NCBI RefSeq assembly: GCF_000471905.2
Contig: NW_006499776.1
Span: forward strand, 1,982,069 to 2,046,068
DNA from: Amborella trichopoda
Lineage: Eukaryota > Streptophyta > Magnoliopsida > Amborellales > Amborellaceae
Direction: 5' to 3'
Length of the DNA: 64,000 bases
Positions 51,088 through 63,157 of this stretch are shown here, piece after piece. The notes under the pieces are model-generated. The model did no database searches and was not told the DNA's origin. It saw nothing but the letters and a program-made list of their open reading frames with translations. Made by a program: the position numbers and the translations under genes. The number at the start of each line of letters is the position of its first letter. The first letter of the stretch is position 1.

Positions 51088-52922
51088 TTCATGGCATTGT
51101 ATTGTGGATCGAGGCTTACAGTTTAGGCTCGTGCATTATGGACCGAGGCTGAGCAGTTTAGGGTCATGCAATATGGATCGAGGCTGAGAAGTCTGGGGTC
51201 AGGTAGTATTGATTGAAGCTGAGGCTGAGCAGTTTAGATTCATGCGGTGTGGACCGAGGCTGAGCAGTTTAGGGGTCATGAAGTATGGACCGAGGCTCAG
51301 CAGTTTAAGGTCATGCAGTATAAATCGAGGCTGAGTATTTAGGGTCACGCAATATGGATCGAGGTTGAGCCGTTTAGGGTCTCACGATATGGTCATAGGC
51401 TGAGCGGTTTAGTGTTATGCAATATGGACTGAGGCTTAGGAGTTTAGGGTCAGACCGATGCTGAATAGTTTAGGATCTTGTAGTATTGACAGAGGTTGAG
51501 CAGTTCATGGCCATGTAGTTTGGACCAAGGCTTAACAATTTAGTGCCAAGTATTATGGACATAAGCTGAGCAGTTTAGGATCATGTACTATAAATCAAGG
51601 CTGAGCAGTACAGGGTCATGCTGTAAGGACCGAGGCTGAGCAGTTTAGGGTCTTGCAGTGTGGACCTAGGTTGATACTTTAGGGTCATACAGTAGGGATT
51701 GAGGTAGAGCAGTTTACGGCCATGCAGTATGGAAAGAGGCTTAGCTGTTCATGGCATTATAGTGTGTATTGAGGCTTAGGAGTTTTGGGTCAGGCAGTAT
51801 AAATCGAGGTTCAGCAGTTTAGGGTCATAAGGTTTAGATCGTGGCTGAATAGTTTAAGGTCATGTAGTATGAACCGAGGTGGAGGAGTTTGGGGTCATGC
51901 AGTATGGATCGAGCCTTAGCGGTTTAGGGTCATGCTGTATGGATCGAGGATGACCAGTTTAGCATCAAGCAGCAAGGACCGAGGCTGACCAGTTTAGGGT
52001 CATGTAGTATGGATCGAGGCTGAGCACTTTGGGGTCATGCACCTTTGATGAAGCCTAAGCATTTTAGCGTCATGCAATATGAGCCTAGGCAAAGCAGTTT
52101 GTGGTCATGCAGCATGGACCGAGGCAGAGTGCTTTAGGGTCATGTAGTATTGACCAAAGCTGAGGAGTTTTGGGTCATGCACGTTGGATCTAGCCTGAGC
52201 ATTTTTGGGTTATGCAATATGGACCGAGGTTGAGTAGTCTAGGGTCAGGTAGAATGGATTGAGGCTGAAGCTGAGGAGCTTGGAGTCATGCAGTGTGCAA
52301 CGAGGCTGAGCAGCTTAGGGTCATGAAGTATGGACCGAGGCTGAGGAGTTTGGGGTCATGCAGTATAAATCGAGACCGATTAGTTTTTGGTCAGGCAATA
52401 TGGGTTGAGGCTGACCGTTTAGGGTCTCGCAATATAGACCTAGGGTGAGCAGGTTAGGGTCATACAATATGGACCGAGCCATAGCAATTTAGGGTCATGT
52501 AGGATGGATCGAGCTTGAGCAGTTTACAGTCATGCAATATGGACTGAGCCTAAGCACTTTAAGGTCATGTAGTATGGTCCATGACTGAGCATTTAAGCGT
52601 CATCCAGTATAGGGTCATGCTGTATGGACCGAGGATGTGAAGTTTACATTCATGCTGTATGATACAAGGCTGTGCAGTTTAGGGTCATGTAAGATGGACT
52701 GAGGCTGAGCAGTTGTGGGTCATTCAGTATGGACCGAGGCTGAGTAGTTTATGGTCATCTAGTAAGGACCGAGACCGTGAAGTTTAGGGTCAAGCAGTAT
52801 GGACCAAGGCAGAGTAGTTTACGGTCATGCAGTATTGACCGAAGCTTAGCAGTTTAGGGTCATGTAGTATGGACCGATGCCTAATAGTTTAGGGTCTTAC
52901 AGTATGGATCGAGGTTGAGCAA
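51088..52922 (+). repeat. 1.74-kb higher-order repeat, copy 1 (diverged length)
   Basis: It carries the same ordered landmarks as the next two copies: a TTCATGGC unit (51088), a 41-bp unit (51211), a GGTCTCACGATATGG unit, the 245-bp marker pair (51504, 51748), GTGAAGTTTACATTCATG and GTATGATAC (52661), and GAGACCGTGAAG (52771). Spacing differs from the later copies by whole-unit amounts: the marker pair lies 1,983 bp before its counterpart, 245 bp more than the later period. Confidence 0.7.
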
Positions 52923-54662
52923 TTCATGGCCATGTAGTTTAGACCGAGGCATAGCAGTTTAGGGTCATGCATTATGGACCTTGTCTGAGCAGTTTAAGAT
53001 CATGCAATATAAATCGAGTCTGAGTAGCTTAAGGCATGTTGTATGGACCGAGGCAGAGCAGTTTAGGGTCATGCATTATGGATCGTGGCTGAGAAGTCTA
53101 GGGTCAGGCAGTATTGACCAAGGCTGAGCCTGAGAAATTTAGTGTCATGGAGTTTGGATCAAGGCTGAGTAGTTCAGGGTCACGAAGTAAGCATCGAGGC
53201 TCAACAGTTTAGGGTCAGGTAGTATAAATCGAGGCTGAGTAGTTTACGGTCATGCAGTATGGACCGAGGCTGAGCTGTTTATAGTCTCACGATATAGACA
53301 TAGGCTGAGCTGTTTAGGGCCATACAGTGTGGATCGAGGCTATGGAGTTTAGGGCATGCTGTATGGACCGAGGCTGAGCAGTTTAGGGTTATGCAGTATG
53401 GACCAAGGCTTAAGAGTTTAGGGTCATGCAGTATGGAACGATGCTGAATAGTTTAGGATCTTGTAGTTTTGACGGAGGGTGAGCAGTTCATGGCCATGTA
53501 GTTTGGACAAAGGCTTAGCAGTCTAGTGTCAGGCATTGTAGACCTAGGCTGAGCAAATTAGAATCATGCAGTATAAATCGAGGCTGAGCAGTATAGTGTC
53601 ATACTGTATGGACCGAGGCTGAGTAGGTTAGGGTCTTGCAGTATGGACCTAGGCTGATTACTTTAGGGTCATACAGTGTGGACCGAGGTGGACCAATTTA
53701 GGGTCATGCAGTACAAAACGAGGCTAAGCTGTTCATGGCCCTGTTGTTTCGACCGAGGCTTAGCACTTTTGGGTCATGCATTATGGAATGAGGATGAGTA
53801 GTATCGAGTCATGCAGTATAAATCAACACAGAGCAGTTTAGGGTCATAAAGTCTGGATCGAGGCTAAAGAGTTTAAGATCATGAAGTATGGACCGTGGTA
53901 GAGCAGTTTAGGGTCATGCAGTATGAATCGAGCCTTAGCATTTTAGGGTCATGCTGTATGGACCGAGGCTGACCAGTTTAGCGTCAAGCAGCATGGACCG
54001 AGGCTGACCAGTTTAGGGTCATGAAGTATGGACCGTGGCTGAGCAGTTTTGGGTCATGCAGTATAAATCGAGGCTGATTAGCTTTGTATCAGGCAGTATG
54101 GACCGAGGCTGAGCCGTTTAGGGTCTCGCAATATAGACTTAGGTTGAGCAGTTTAGCATCATACAATACGGACCGAGGCTGAGAACTTTAGGGTCATGCA
54201 GTATGGACCGAGGCGTAGCAATTTAGGGTCATGCAGGATGGATCGAGGTTGAGCAGTTTACGATTCTGCAATATGAACTGAGCCTAAGCACTTTAGGGTC
54301 ATGTAGTATGGAGCTCTTAAGGGTCATCTAGTATAGGGTCATGCTGTATGAAGCGAGGATGTGAAGTTTGCGTTCATGTTGTATGATACGAGGCTATGCA
54401 GTTTAGGCTCATGCAGTACGGACCGAGTCTAAACAGTTTAGGGTCATGTAAGACGGACTGAGGCTGAGCAGTTATGGGTCATGCAGTATGGACCGAGGCT
54501 GAGTAGTTTATGGTGAGACCGTGAAGTTTAGGGTCGAGTATAGACTGAGGCTGAGTAGTTTAGGGTCATCAGTATGGAGTGAGGCTTAGCAGTTTAGGGT
54601 CATGTAGCATGGACCGATGCTGAATAGTTTAGGGTCATGCAGTATGGACCGAGGCTGAGCAG
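52923..54662 (+). repeat. 1.74-kb higher-order repeat, copy 2
   Basis: Starts at a TTCATGGCC unit. Its landmarks recur in the next copy at near-constant offset: 52923 to 54663 (1,740), the 41-bp unit 53116 to 54856 (1,740), the first pair marker 53487 to 55225 (1,738) and the second 53732 to 55469 (1,737). The period is about 50 units of 35 bp. Confidence 0.85.
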
Positions 54663-55880
54663 TTCATGGCCATGTAGTTTTGAACGAGGCATAGCAGTTT
54701 AGAGTCATGCATTATGGACCTTGGCTGAGCAGTTTACGATCATGCAATATAAATCGAGGCTGAGTACTTTAGGGCATGCTGCATAGACTGAGGCAGAGCA
54801 GTTTAGGGTCATGCATTATGGACTATGGCTGAGAAGTCTAGGGTCAGGCAGTATTGACCGAGGCCGAGGCTGGGCAATTTAGGGTCATGTAGTTTTGACG
54901 GAAGTTGAGCATTTAGGGTCACGAAGTATGGAACGAGGCTCAGCAGTTTAGGGTCAGGTAGTTTAAATCGAGGCTGAGTAGCTTAGGGTCATGCAGTATG
55001 GATCGAGGCTATGCAGTTTAGGGTCTCGCAATATAGACATAGGCTGAGCAGTTTAGGGTCATATAATATGGATCGAGGCTATGCTGTTTAGGGCATGCTG
55101 TATGGATCGAGGCTGAGCAGTTTTGGGGTATGCAGTATGGACCACGGCTTAAGAGTTTTGGTCATGCAGCATGGACTGATGCTGAATAGTTTAGGATCTT
55201 ACAGTATGGACGGAGGGTGACTAGTTCATGGCCATGTAGTTTGGACCAAGGCTTTGCACTCTAGTGTCAGGCATTATGTACCTAAGCTGAGCAGTTTAGA
55301 ATCATGCAGTACAAATCAAGGTTGAGTAGTATAGGGTCATGTTGTATGGACCGAGGCTGAGTAGTTTAAGGTCTTGCGGTATGGACTAGGCTGTGTACTT
55401 TAGGGCCATATAGTATGGACCGAGGTGGACTAATTTAGGGTCATGCAATACGGAACGAAGCTAAGCTGTTCATGGCCCTGTAGTGTGGACCGAGGCTTAG
55501 CGGTTTGGGTCATGCATTATGGAATGAGGATGAGGAGTATAGGGTCGTGCAGTATAAATCGACACAGAGCAGTTTAGGGTCATAAAGTTTGGATCGAGGC
55601 TGAACAATTTAAGATCATGTAGTATGGACCGAGGTAGAGGAGTTTAGGGTCATGCCGTATGGATAGAGCCTTAGCATTTTACGGTCATGTTGTATGGACC
55701 GAGGCTGACCAGTTTAGCGTCAAGCAGCATGGACCGAGGCTGAGCAGTTTAGGATCATGTAGTATGGACTGAGGCTGAGTAGTTTGGGGTCATGCACATT
55801 GGATCGAGCCTGAGCACTTTAGCGTCACGTAATATGAACAGAAGCTAAGCAGTCTTCGGTCAGGGAGTATGGGCCGAGGC
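54663..55880 (+). repeat. 1.74-kb higher-order repeat, copy 3 (partial)
   Basis: It follows copy 2 unit by unit through the distinctive order GGCATAG, ATAAATCGAGG, the 41-bp unit, a GTCTCGCAATATAGAC unit, the marker pair, GACACAGAGCAG and CAAGCAGCATGG. Resemblance fades after about 55.9 kb. A roughly 20-bp deletion separates copies 1 and 2 around GAGACCGTGAAG (52771 and 54515, offset 1,744). Confidence 0.8.
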
Positions 55881-56234
55881 TGAGGCTGAGCAGTTCCGAG
55901 TCATGAGGCTGAGCAGTTTAGGGTTATGAAGTATGGATCGAGGCTGACCAGTTTAGGGTCATGTAGTGTAAATCGAGGCTGCGTAGTTTTGGGTCATGCA
56001 GTATGGACCGAGGCTGGGTCGTTTAGTGTCTCGCAATATAGACCTAGGCTGAGCAGTTTATGGTCATGAAGTATGGACCGAGGCTGTCCAGTTTTGAGCA
56101 TGCCGTAAGGACCGAGGCCGAGCAGTTTAGGGTTATGCATTATGAAACGAGGCTAAGGAGTTTGGGGTCATGAAGTATGGATCGAGGTTGAGTAGTTTAA
56201 GGCCATGCAGTACGGATCGAGGCTGAGAAGTTTC

Positions 56235-57000
56235 GAGTTTTATAGTAAGGATCGAGCCAAAGTAATTTAGGGTCATGTAGTATGGATCGAGGCTGAGTAG
56301 TTTTGGGTCATTCAGTATGGACCGAGGCAGAGTAGTTCTGGGGCATGCTGTCTGGACCAACGCTTTACAGTTTAGAGTCATGCAGTATGGTTCGAGGCTG
56401 AGATGTTTAGGCTCATACAATATGGACCGAGGCTGAGCAGTTGAGTGTCTTGCTGTATGGATCGAGGCTATGCCTATTAGGGTCACGCAGTATGGATTGA
56501 GGATGAGCAGTTAGGGCCATGCAGTTTGGACCGAGGCTGAGCAGTTTAGGGTCATTCAGTATGGACTGTGGCTGAGCAGTTTAGGTCGATGCAGTTTGGT
56601 CCGAGGCTGAGCAGTTTATGTTCATGCCGTGAGGACTAAGGGTGAGCAGTTTAGGGTCAAGTAGTACGGACTGAGGTTAAGTTGTTTAGGGTCATGCAGT
56701 ACGTGTCCAGTTTGAGAACTTTAGGGTCGTGCAGGATGTTCCGAGGTAGAGCAATTTAGGGTCATGTAGTATGGACCGAGCTTGAGCAGTTTAGGGTCAT
56801 GCAGTAAGGACTGTAGCTGAGCACTTAAGGGTCATGCCGTATGGACCGTGGCTGAGCGGTTTAGGGTCATGCCGTATACGGTCGTGCATTATAGACTTAA
56901 GATGAGCAGTTTAGGGTCATGCAGTACGAATCGAGGCAGCTTAGGGTCATGCAGTACGGACCGAGGCAGAGCATTTAAGGGTCATGCAGTTTGGACCTAG
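56235..57000 (+). repeat. 6.9-kb-period block, copy 1
   Basis: Variant units here reappear at the window end. The GAGTYTTRYA unit followed by AGTAAGGATCGAG-like sequence at 56235 matches 63158, and GGTTCGAGGCTGAGATGTTT at 56389 matches 63312 (both offsets 6,923). GCAGGATGTTCCGAGGTAGA at 56731 matches 63725 (offset 6,994, two units more). Order is conserved across the block. Confidence 0.75.
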
Positions 57001-57637
57001 GCTGAACAGTTTTGAGTCACTAGTACGGACCGAGGCTGAGCCGTTTAGGGTCATCCAGTTTGGTCCGAGACTGAGCAGTTTATGGTCATGCCGTATGGAC
57101 CAATGTTGAGCTTTTTAGGGTCATGTCGTATCCGTCGAGTTTGAGAAGTTTAGCATCATGTAGTATGGACCTAGGCAAGGCAGTTTAGGGTCATGCAGTA
57201 TGGATCGAGCTTGAGCAGTTTAGGGTCATGCATTATGGACCATGCTTGAGCAGTTTAGGGTCATACAGTGTGGACCGAGGCTCAACACTTTACAATCATT
57301 CTGTATGGTACGACGTTGAGCCATTTAGGGCTATGCAACAAAGATCGAGCCTAAACAGTTTAGGGACATGCAAGATGGACTGAGGCTGAGCAATAAAGGG
57401 TCATGCAATAAGGTTGAGGCTTAGAAGCTTATGGTCCTGCAGTATGAACCGCGACTGAGCAGTTTAGGACCATGCAGTAGAGACCTAGGCTTAGAAGTTT
57501 AGGGTCATGTAGTATCGACCGAGGCTGAGCAGTTTAGAGTCATGCATTATGAACCGAGGCTTAACAGTTTAGGGTCATGCAGTATGGACCATTACTGAAC
57601 AGTTTAAGGTCTTGCGGTATGGACCGAGGCTGAGCAG

Positions 57638-58960
57638 TTGATGGCCATATATCTTAGATCGAGGCTTAACAGCTTAGGGTCATGCATTATGGACCTAGGC
57701 TAAGAAGTTTAGGATCATGCGGTATATATCGAGGCTGAGCAATTTAGTCTCATGCTCTATGGACCGAGGCTGAGCAGTTTAGGATCTTACAGTATGAACC
57801 TAGGCTGAGTAGTTTAGGGTAACACAGTATGGATCGAGGCTGAGCAGTTTAGGATCACGCAGTATGTAACGAGGTTGAGCTGTTCATTGTCATGTAATGT
57901 GGACCCAGGCTTAGCAATTCAGGGTCATGGATTATGGACCGAGGATGAGCAGTGTAGGGTTATACAGTATAAATCCATGCTGAACAATTTAGGGTCATGT
58001 AGTCAGGATCGAGGCGAAACAGTTTAAGGTCATGCAGTATGGTTCGAGGTAGAGCAGTTTAGGGTCATGCACTATGGATCGTGCCTAAGCAGTTTAGGGC
58101 ATGTAGTATGGTAAGAGGCAGACCGGCTAAGGGTCATGTAGTTTTGTTCGAGGCGGAGCAGTTTACGATCATGCCATATAGACCGAAGCTGAGCAGTTTA
58201 GGATGATGCAGTAAGGACCGAGGTTGAGCTGTTTACGGTCACATAATATGGACCGAGGCTGAGCAATTTGTGATCAGGCAATATGGACCAAGGCTGAACA
58301 GTACAAGGTCAGGCGGTTTTGACCAAGGATGAGCAGTTTACTGTCATGCCATATGGTACGAGGCTGGGTAGTTGAGGGTCATGCAGTGTAAATCTAGGCT
58401 GAGCAGTTTAAGGTCATGCAATCTTGACAACAGCTGAATAGTTTAGGGTCATGTAATATGGACCGAGGTTGAGTAGTTTAGGGGTCATGTAATATGGACC
58501 GAGCTTGAGCTGTTTCGGGTCATGCAGTATGGACCGCGGCTGACCAGTTTAGTGTCATGCAGATTTGTCGGAGATTGAGCAGTTTGTGATCATGCCGTAT
58601 GGACCGAGGCTGAGCAAATTAAGGTCATGCAGCACGGACTGAGGCTGAGAACTTTATGGTCATGCAGTATGGACTGAGGCTGAGCACTTTAGGCTCTTGC
58701 AATATGGACTAAGGCTGAGCAGTTTAGGGTCAAGCACTATGGATCGAGGATGAGCAAGTTACAGTCAGGGCATATGGTAAGAGGCGTAGGAGTTTAAGGG
58801 TCTTGTAGTATGGATCGAGCCTAAGATGTTTAAGGTCATGAATGATGGACCGAGGCTGAGTAGTTTATGGTCATGCAGTATGGACAGAGGCTGAGCAGCT
58901 TAGGGTCATGCAGTATCGATCGAGGTTGAGCAGTTTAGGTTCGTGTGGTGTGGGACTAGA
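57638..58960 (+). repeat. 3.54-kb-period block, copy 1
   Basis: The marker pair at 57638/57883 matches 61176/61421 (offset 3,538 for both members). A TATGGTACGAGGCTGGGTAG unit near 58351 matches 61819, and a CATATGGTAAGAGGC unit at 58771 matches CATTTGGTACGAGGC at 62237 (offsets about 3,467). The loss of about 70 bp between pairs is two units. Confidence 0.7.
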
Positions 58961-59860
58961 CATAGTCGTTTCGGGTGATGAAGTAAGGACCGAGGCTGGG
59001 AAGTTTACGGTCATGCAGTATAGATCGAGTCTGAGCCGTTATTAGGTCTTGCAATAAGGATCGAGCCTAAGTAATTTAAGATCATGTAGTATGGATCGAG
59101 GATGAGGGTTGTTTAGTATGGAACAAGGCTGAGCAGTTTAGGGTCATGCTGTCAAGACTGAGACTGGGCAGTTTAAAGTCATGCAGCACAGACCGAGGCT
59201 CAGCAGTCTAGGGTCTTGCAGTATGGGCCGAGACTGAGCAGTTCATGGCCATGTAGTTTTGATTGAGGCATAACTGTTTAACGGTCACGCATTATGGACC
59301 TAGGCTGAGCAGTTTGGTATCAAGCAGTATAAATCAAGGCTGAGCAGTTTAGGGTCATGCTGTATGGACCGAGGCGGAGCAAATTGGGGTTCTGCAGTAT
59401 GGACCTAGGCTGAGTAATTTAGAGTCCTACATTACGGACCGAGGCTGAATAGGTTAGAGGCATGCAGTACGGAACGAGGCTGAGCAGTTCCTGGCCATGT
59501 AGTTTGGACCGAGGCTATGCAGTTTAGGGTCATGCATTATGAACAAAGGATGAGCAGTTTAGGGTCATGCATTATGGGCCGAGGATGAGAAATTTAAGGT
59601 GTTGAAGTATAAATTGACGTTGAGCAGTCTAAGTACCTAAAATTTGGATCGAGGCTGAACAGTTTAAGGTCATGCAGTATGGACCGAGGTAGAGCAGTTT
59701 TCGATCGTGCAGTATGGATCGAGCCTAAACAGTTTAGGGGCATGCAGTATGGACCCAGCCTGAGCAGTTTAGGGTCATGCAAGATGGACAGAGACTGAGC
59801 AATCTAAGGCCAGGCAGTATGGACCGAGGCTAAGGTTGAGCAGTTTCCAGTCATGCACTG
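58740..59860 (+). repeat. 1.12-kb higher-order repeat, copy 1
   Basis: About 32 units. Landmarks in order are CATATGGTA (58771), a TCATGAATGATGG unit, GTCAAGACTGAGACTGGGCA (59151), the marker pair (59242, 59488) and the GCACTGTAGAGTCC unit near 59851. The first four recur 1,120-1,123 bp later. Confidence 0.8.
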
Positions 59861-60980
59861 TAGAGTCCGAGGCTGAGCAGTTTGGGGTCATGGCATATGG
59901 TACAAGGTTGAGGCGTTTAAGGGTCTTGTAGTGTGGACCGAGCCTAAGCTGTTTTGGGTCATGAATGATGGACCGATGCTGAGAAGTTTATGGTCATGCA
60001 GTATGGTCCGGGGCTGAGCAGTTTAGGGTCATGCAGTATAGACCGAGGTTGAGTTGTTTAGGGTCGTGTGGTATGAGACTAGGCTGATTCGTTTAGGGTC
60101 ATGAAGTAAGGGCAGAGGCTGAGAAATTTAGGGTCATGTAGTACAGACCGAGTCTGAGTCGTTTTGGGTCTTACGATAAGGACTGAGCCTGAGTTGTTTA
60201 GTGTCATGCAATATGGATTGAGGCTGAGGGTCATTCAGTATGAAACGAGGCTGAGCAGTTTAGGGTCATGCTATCAAGACGGAGACTGGGAAGTTTAAAG
60301 TCATGCAGTACGGACAAAGGCTGAGCAGTTAAGGGACTTGCATGATGGATCGAGGGTGATTGTTCATGGGCATGTAGTTTTGACCGAGGCATAGTAGTTT
60401 GTGGTCACGCATTATGGACCTAAGCTTAGCAGTTTAGGATCGTGTAGTATAAATTGTGACTGAGCAGTTTAGGGTCATGCTGTATGGACCGAGGCTGAGT
60501 AGTTTCGGGTCCTGCAGTATGGACCTAGGCTGAGTAGTTTAGGGTCATACAGTATGGGCCGAGGCTTAGCAGTTTAGGGTCATGTAGTATGGAACTAGGC
60601 TGAGCTGTTCATGACCATGAAGTGTGGACAGAGACTTAGCAGTTTACAGTCATGCATTATGGACCGAGGATGAGCAGTTTAGGGTCTTGCAATATAAATC
60701 GTTGATAAGCAGTTTAAGGTCATAAAGTCTAGATCGAGGCTGAATAGTTTAAGGTCATGCAGTATGGATCGAGGTAGAGCAGTTTAGGGTCATGCAGTAT
60801 GGATCGAGCCTGTGTAGTTTAGGGTCATGCAATTTGGACCAAGCCTAAGCAGTTTGGGGGCTTGTACTTTTGATCGAGCCTGGGCATTTTAGGGTGATAC
60901 AATATGGGCTGAGGCTGAGCAATCTATGGCCAGGCAGTATGGACAGAGGTTGAGGTTGAGCAATTTAAAGTCATGCAGTG
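59861..60980 (+). repeat. 1.12-kb higher-order repeat, copy 2
   Basis: Landmarks are CATATGGTAC (59894), TCAAGACGGAGACTGGGAAG (60274), the marker pair (60363, 60608), the 41-bp unit at 60942 (partner 59822) and GCAGTGAGGAGACC at about 60971 (partner about 59851). All offsets are 1,120-1,123. A third, internally shortened copy follows: its marker pair at 61176/61421 comes only 813 bp later, a loss of about 9 units. Confidence 0.8.
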
Positions 60981-63157
60981 AGGAGACCAAGGCTAAGCAT
61001 CTTGGGGTCATGAAGTATGGACCGAGGCTGAGCAGTTTAGGGACATGCAGTATGAATCGACGCTGAGCAGTTTAGGGTCATGTAGTATGGACCGACGCTT
61101 AGTTGTGAAGGGTCATGCAGCATGGACCGATGCTGAACAGTTTGGGGTCTTGCAGTATGGACCGAAGCTGAGCAGTTCATGGCCATGCAGTTTAGACCGA
61201 GGCTTAGCAGCTTAGGGTCATGCATTACGGACCTAGGCTGAGAAGTTTAGGATCATGCAGTATACATCAAGGCTGAGCAGTTTAGTGTCGTACTATATGG
61301 ACTGAGGCTGAGCAGTTTCGGGTCTTGCAGGATGGACCTAGGCTGAGTAGTTTAGGGTCATATAGTATGGATTGAGGTTGAGCAGTTTAGGGTCATGCAC
61401 TATGGAAAGAAGCTTAGTTGTTCATGACCATGTAATGTGAACCGAGGCTTAGCAGTTTAGGGTCATTCATTATGGACCGAGGATGTGCAGTTTAGGATCA
61501 TGCAATATAAATCGAGGCTAAGCAATTTAGGGTCATAAGGTCTGGATTGAGACTAAACAGTTTATGGTCATGCAGTATGGACCGAGGTAGAGCAGTTTAA
61601 GGTCATGCAGTATGGATCGAGCCTGACCCGTTTAAGGTCATGCAGTTTTTTCCGAGGCAGAGCAGTTTACATTCATGCTGTATAGATTAACGCTAAGTAG
61701 TTAAGGTCATGCAGAATGGACTGAGGCTGAGCACTTTATGGTCATGCAATATGGACCGAGGCTAAGAAGTTTAGGGTCATGCGGTATGAACTGAGGATGA
61801 GAAGTTTACAGTCATGTCGTATGGTACGAGGCTGAGTAGTTGAGGGTCATGGAGTATAAATCGCGGCTGAGCAGTTTAAGGTCATGCAGTCTAGACCGAC
61901 GCTGAACAGTTTAGGGTCATGCATTATGGACCGAGGTTGAGCAGTTCAGGGTCAAGTAGTACAGACCGAGCCTGAGCTATTTAGGGCATGCATTACGGAC
62001 CGAGGCTGACAAGTTTAGGGTCTTGCAGTTGTGTCCTAGCTTAAGCAGTATATGGTCATGCCGTATCAATTGAGGCTGAGCAGTTTAGGATCATGCAGTA
62101 TGGATTGAGGCTGAGCTCTTTGTGGTCATGCATTATAGACCGAGGCTGAGCTGTTTGCGGTCAAGCAGTATGAACCAAGGATGAGTGGTTTAGAGTCATG
62201 TAGTGTGGATCGAGCTTGAGCAATTTATGGTCATGGCATTTGGTACGAGGCTGAGGAGTTTAAGGCCTTGTCGTATGGCTCGAGCCTAAGCTGTTTATTG
62301 TCATGCCTGATGGACCGAGACTTAGCAGTTTAGGGTCATGCAGTATGGACTGAGGCTGAGCAGTTTAGGGTCATACCCTATGGACCGTGGATGTCCTGTA
62401 TAGGGTCTTATGGTATGTATCGAGGTTGTGCAGTTTAGGGTCATGCAGTACGGACCGAGGCTAAGCAGTGTTGGGTCATGGAGTCTAGACCGAGGTTGAA
62501 CTACTAAGGGTCATACAATATGAATTGAGCTTGAGCAGTTTAGGGTCATGCAATACTGATCGAGCCTGAGCAGTTTAGAGTCATGCAGTATGGACCAAGG
62601 CTGACCAATTTAGGATCATGCCGTTTTGTTTGAGGCTGAGCAATTTACAGCCATCCCGTATGGACCGAGGCTGAGCAGTTTAGGGTCATGCAATATGTAC
62701 TGAGGCTGAGCCGTTTAGGGTCATGCAGTATTGACCGAGGCTGAGCAATTTAGGGTCATGCAGTAACGACAGGGGTGGACTAGTTTAGGGTCATGCAGTA
62801 TAACTCGAGGATGAGCAGATTAGGGTCATGCATTATGGACCGAGGCAGAGTAGTATAGGGTCACGTAGTGCAGAAGGAGGCTCAATAGTATAGGGTTAAG
62901 CAGTATGGATCGACGGTGAGTAGCTTAGGGTCATGCAGGATGGATCGAGGCGGAGTAGTTTAGGGTCAAGTGGAATGGACCGAGGCTGAGCAGTTTGGGG
63001 TCATGCAGTATGGACAGAGGTTGAGCAGTATGGTCTGAGGTTTAGCACTTTAGGGTAATGTAGTATTGACAAAGGTTGAGTAGTTTAGGGTCATGCAGTA
63101 TGGATCGAGGCTGAGTAGTTTAGCGTCATGCATTACGGACAGAGGCTGAACAGTTTT

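Noticed and set aside
56133-56486. 117-codon minus-strand frame and many 60-106 codon frames in the 35-bp array
   Set aside because: Three 35-bp units make 105 bp, so a frame returns every three units. The peptides are translations of the satellite (for example SILHDPKLLSLGPYCMTLNCS).
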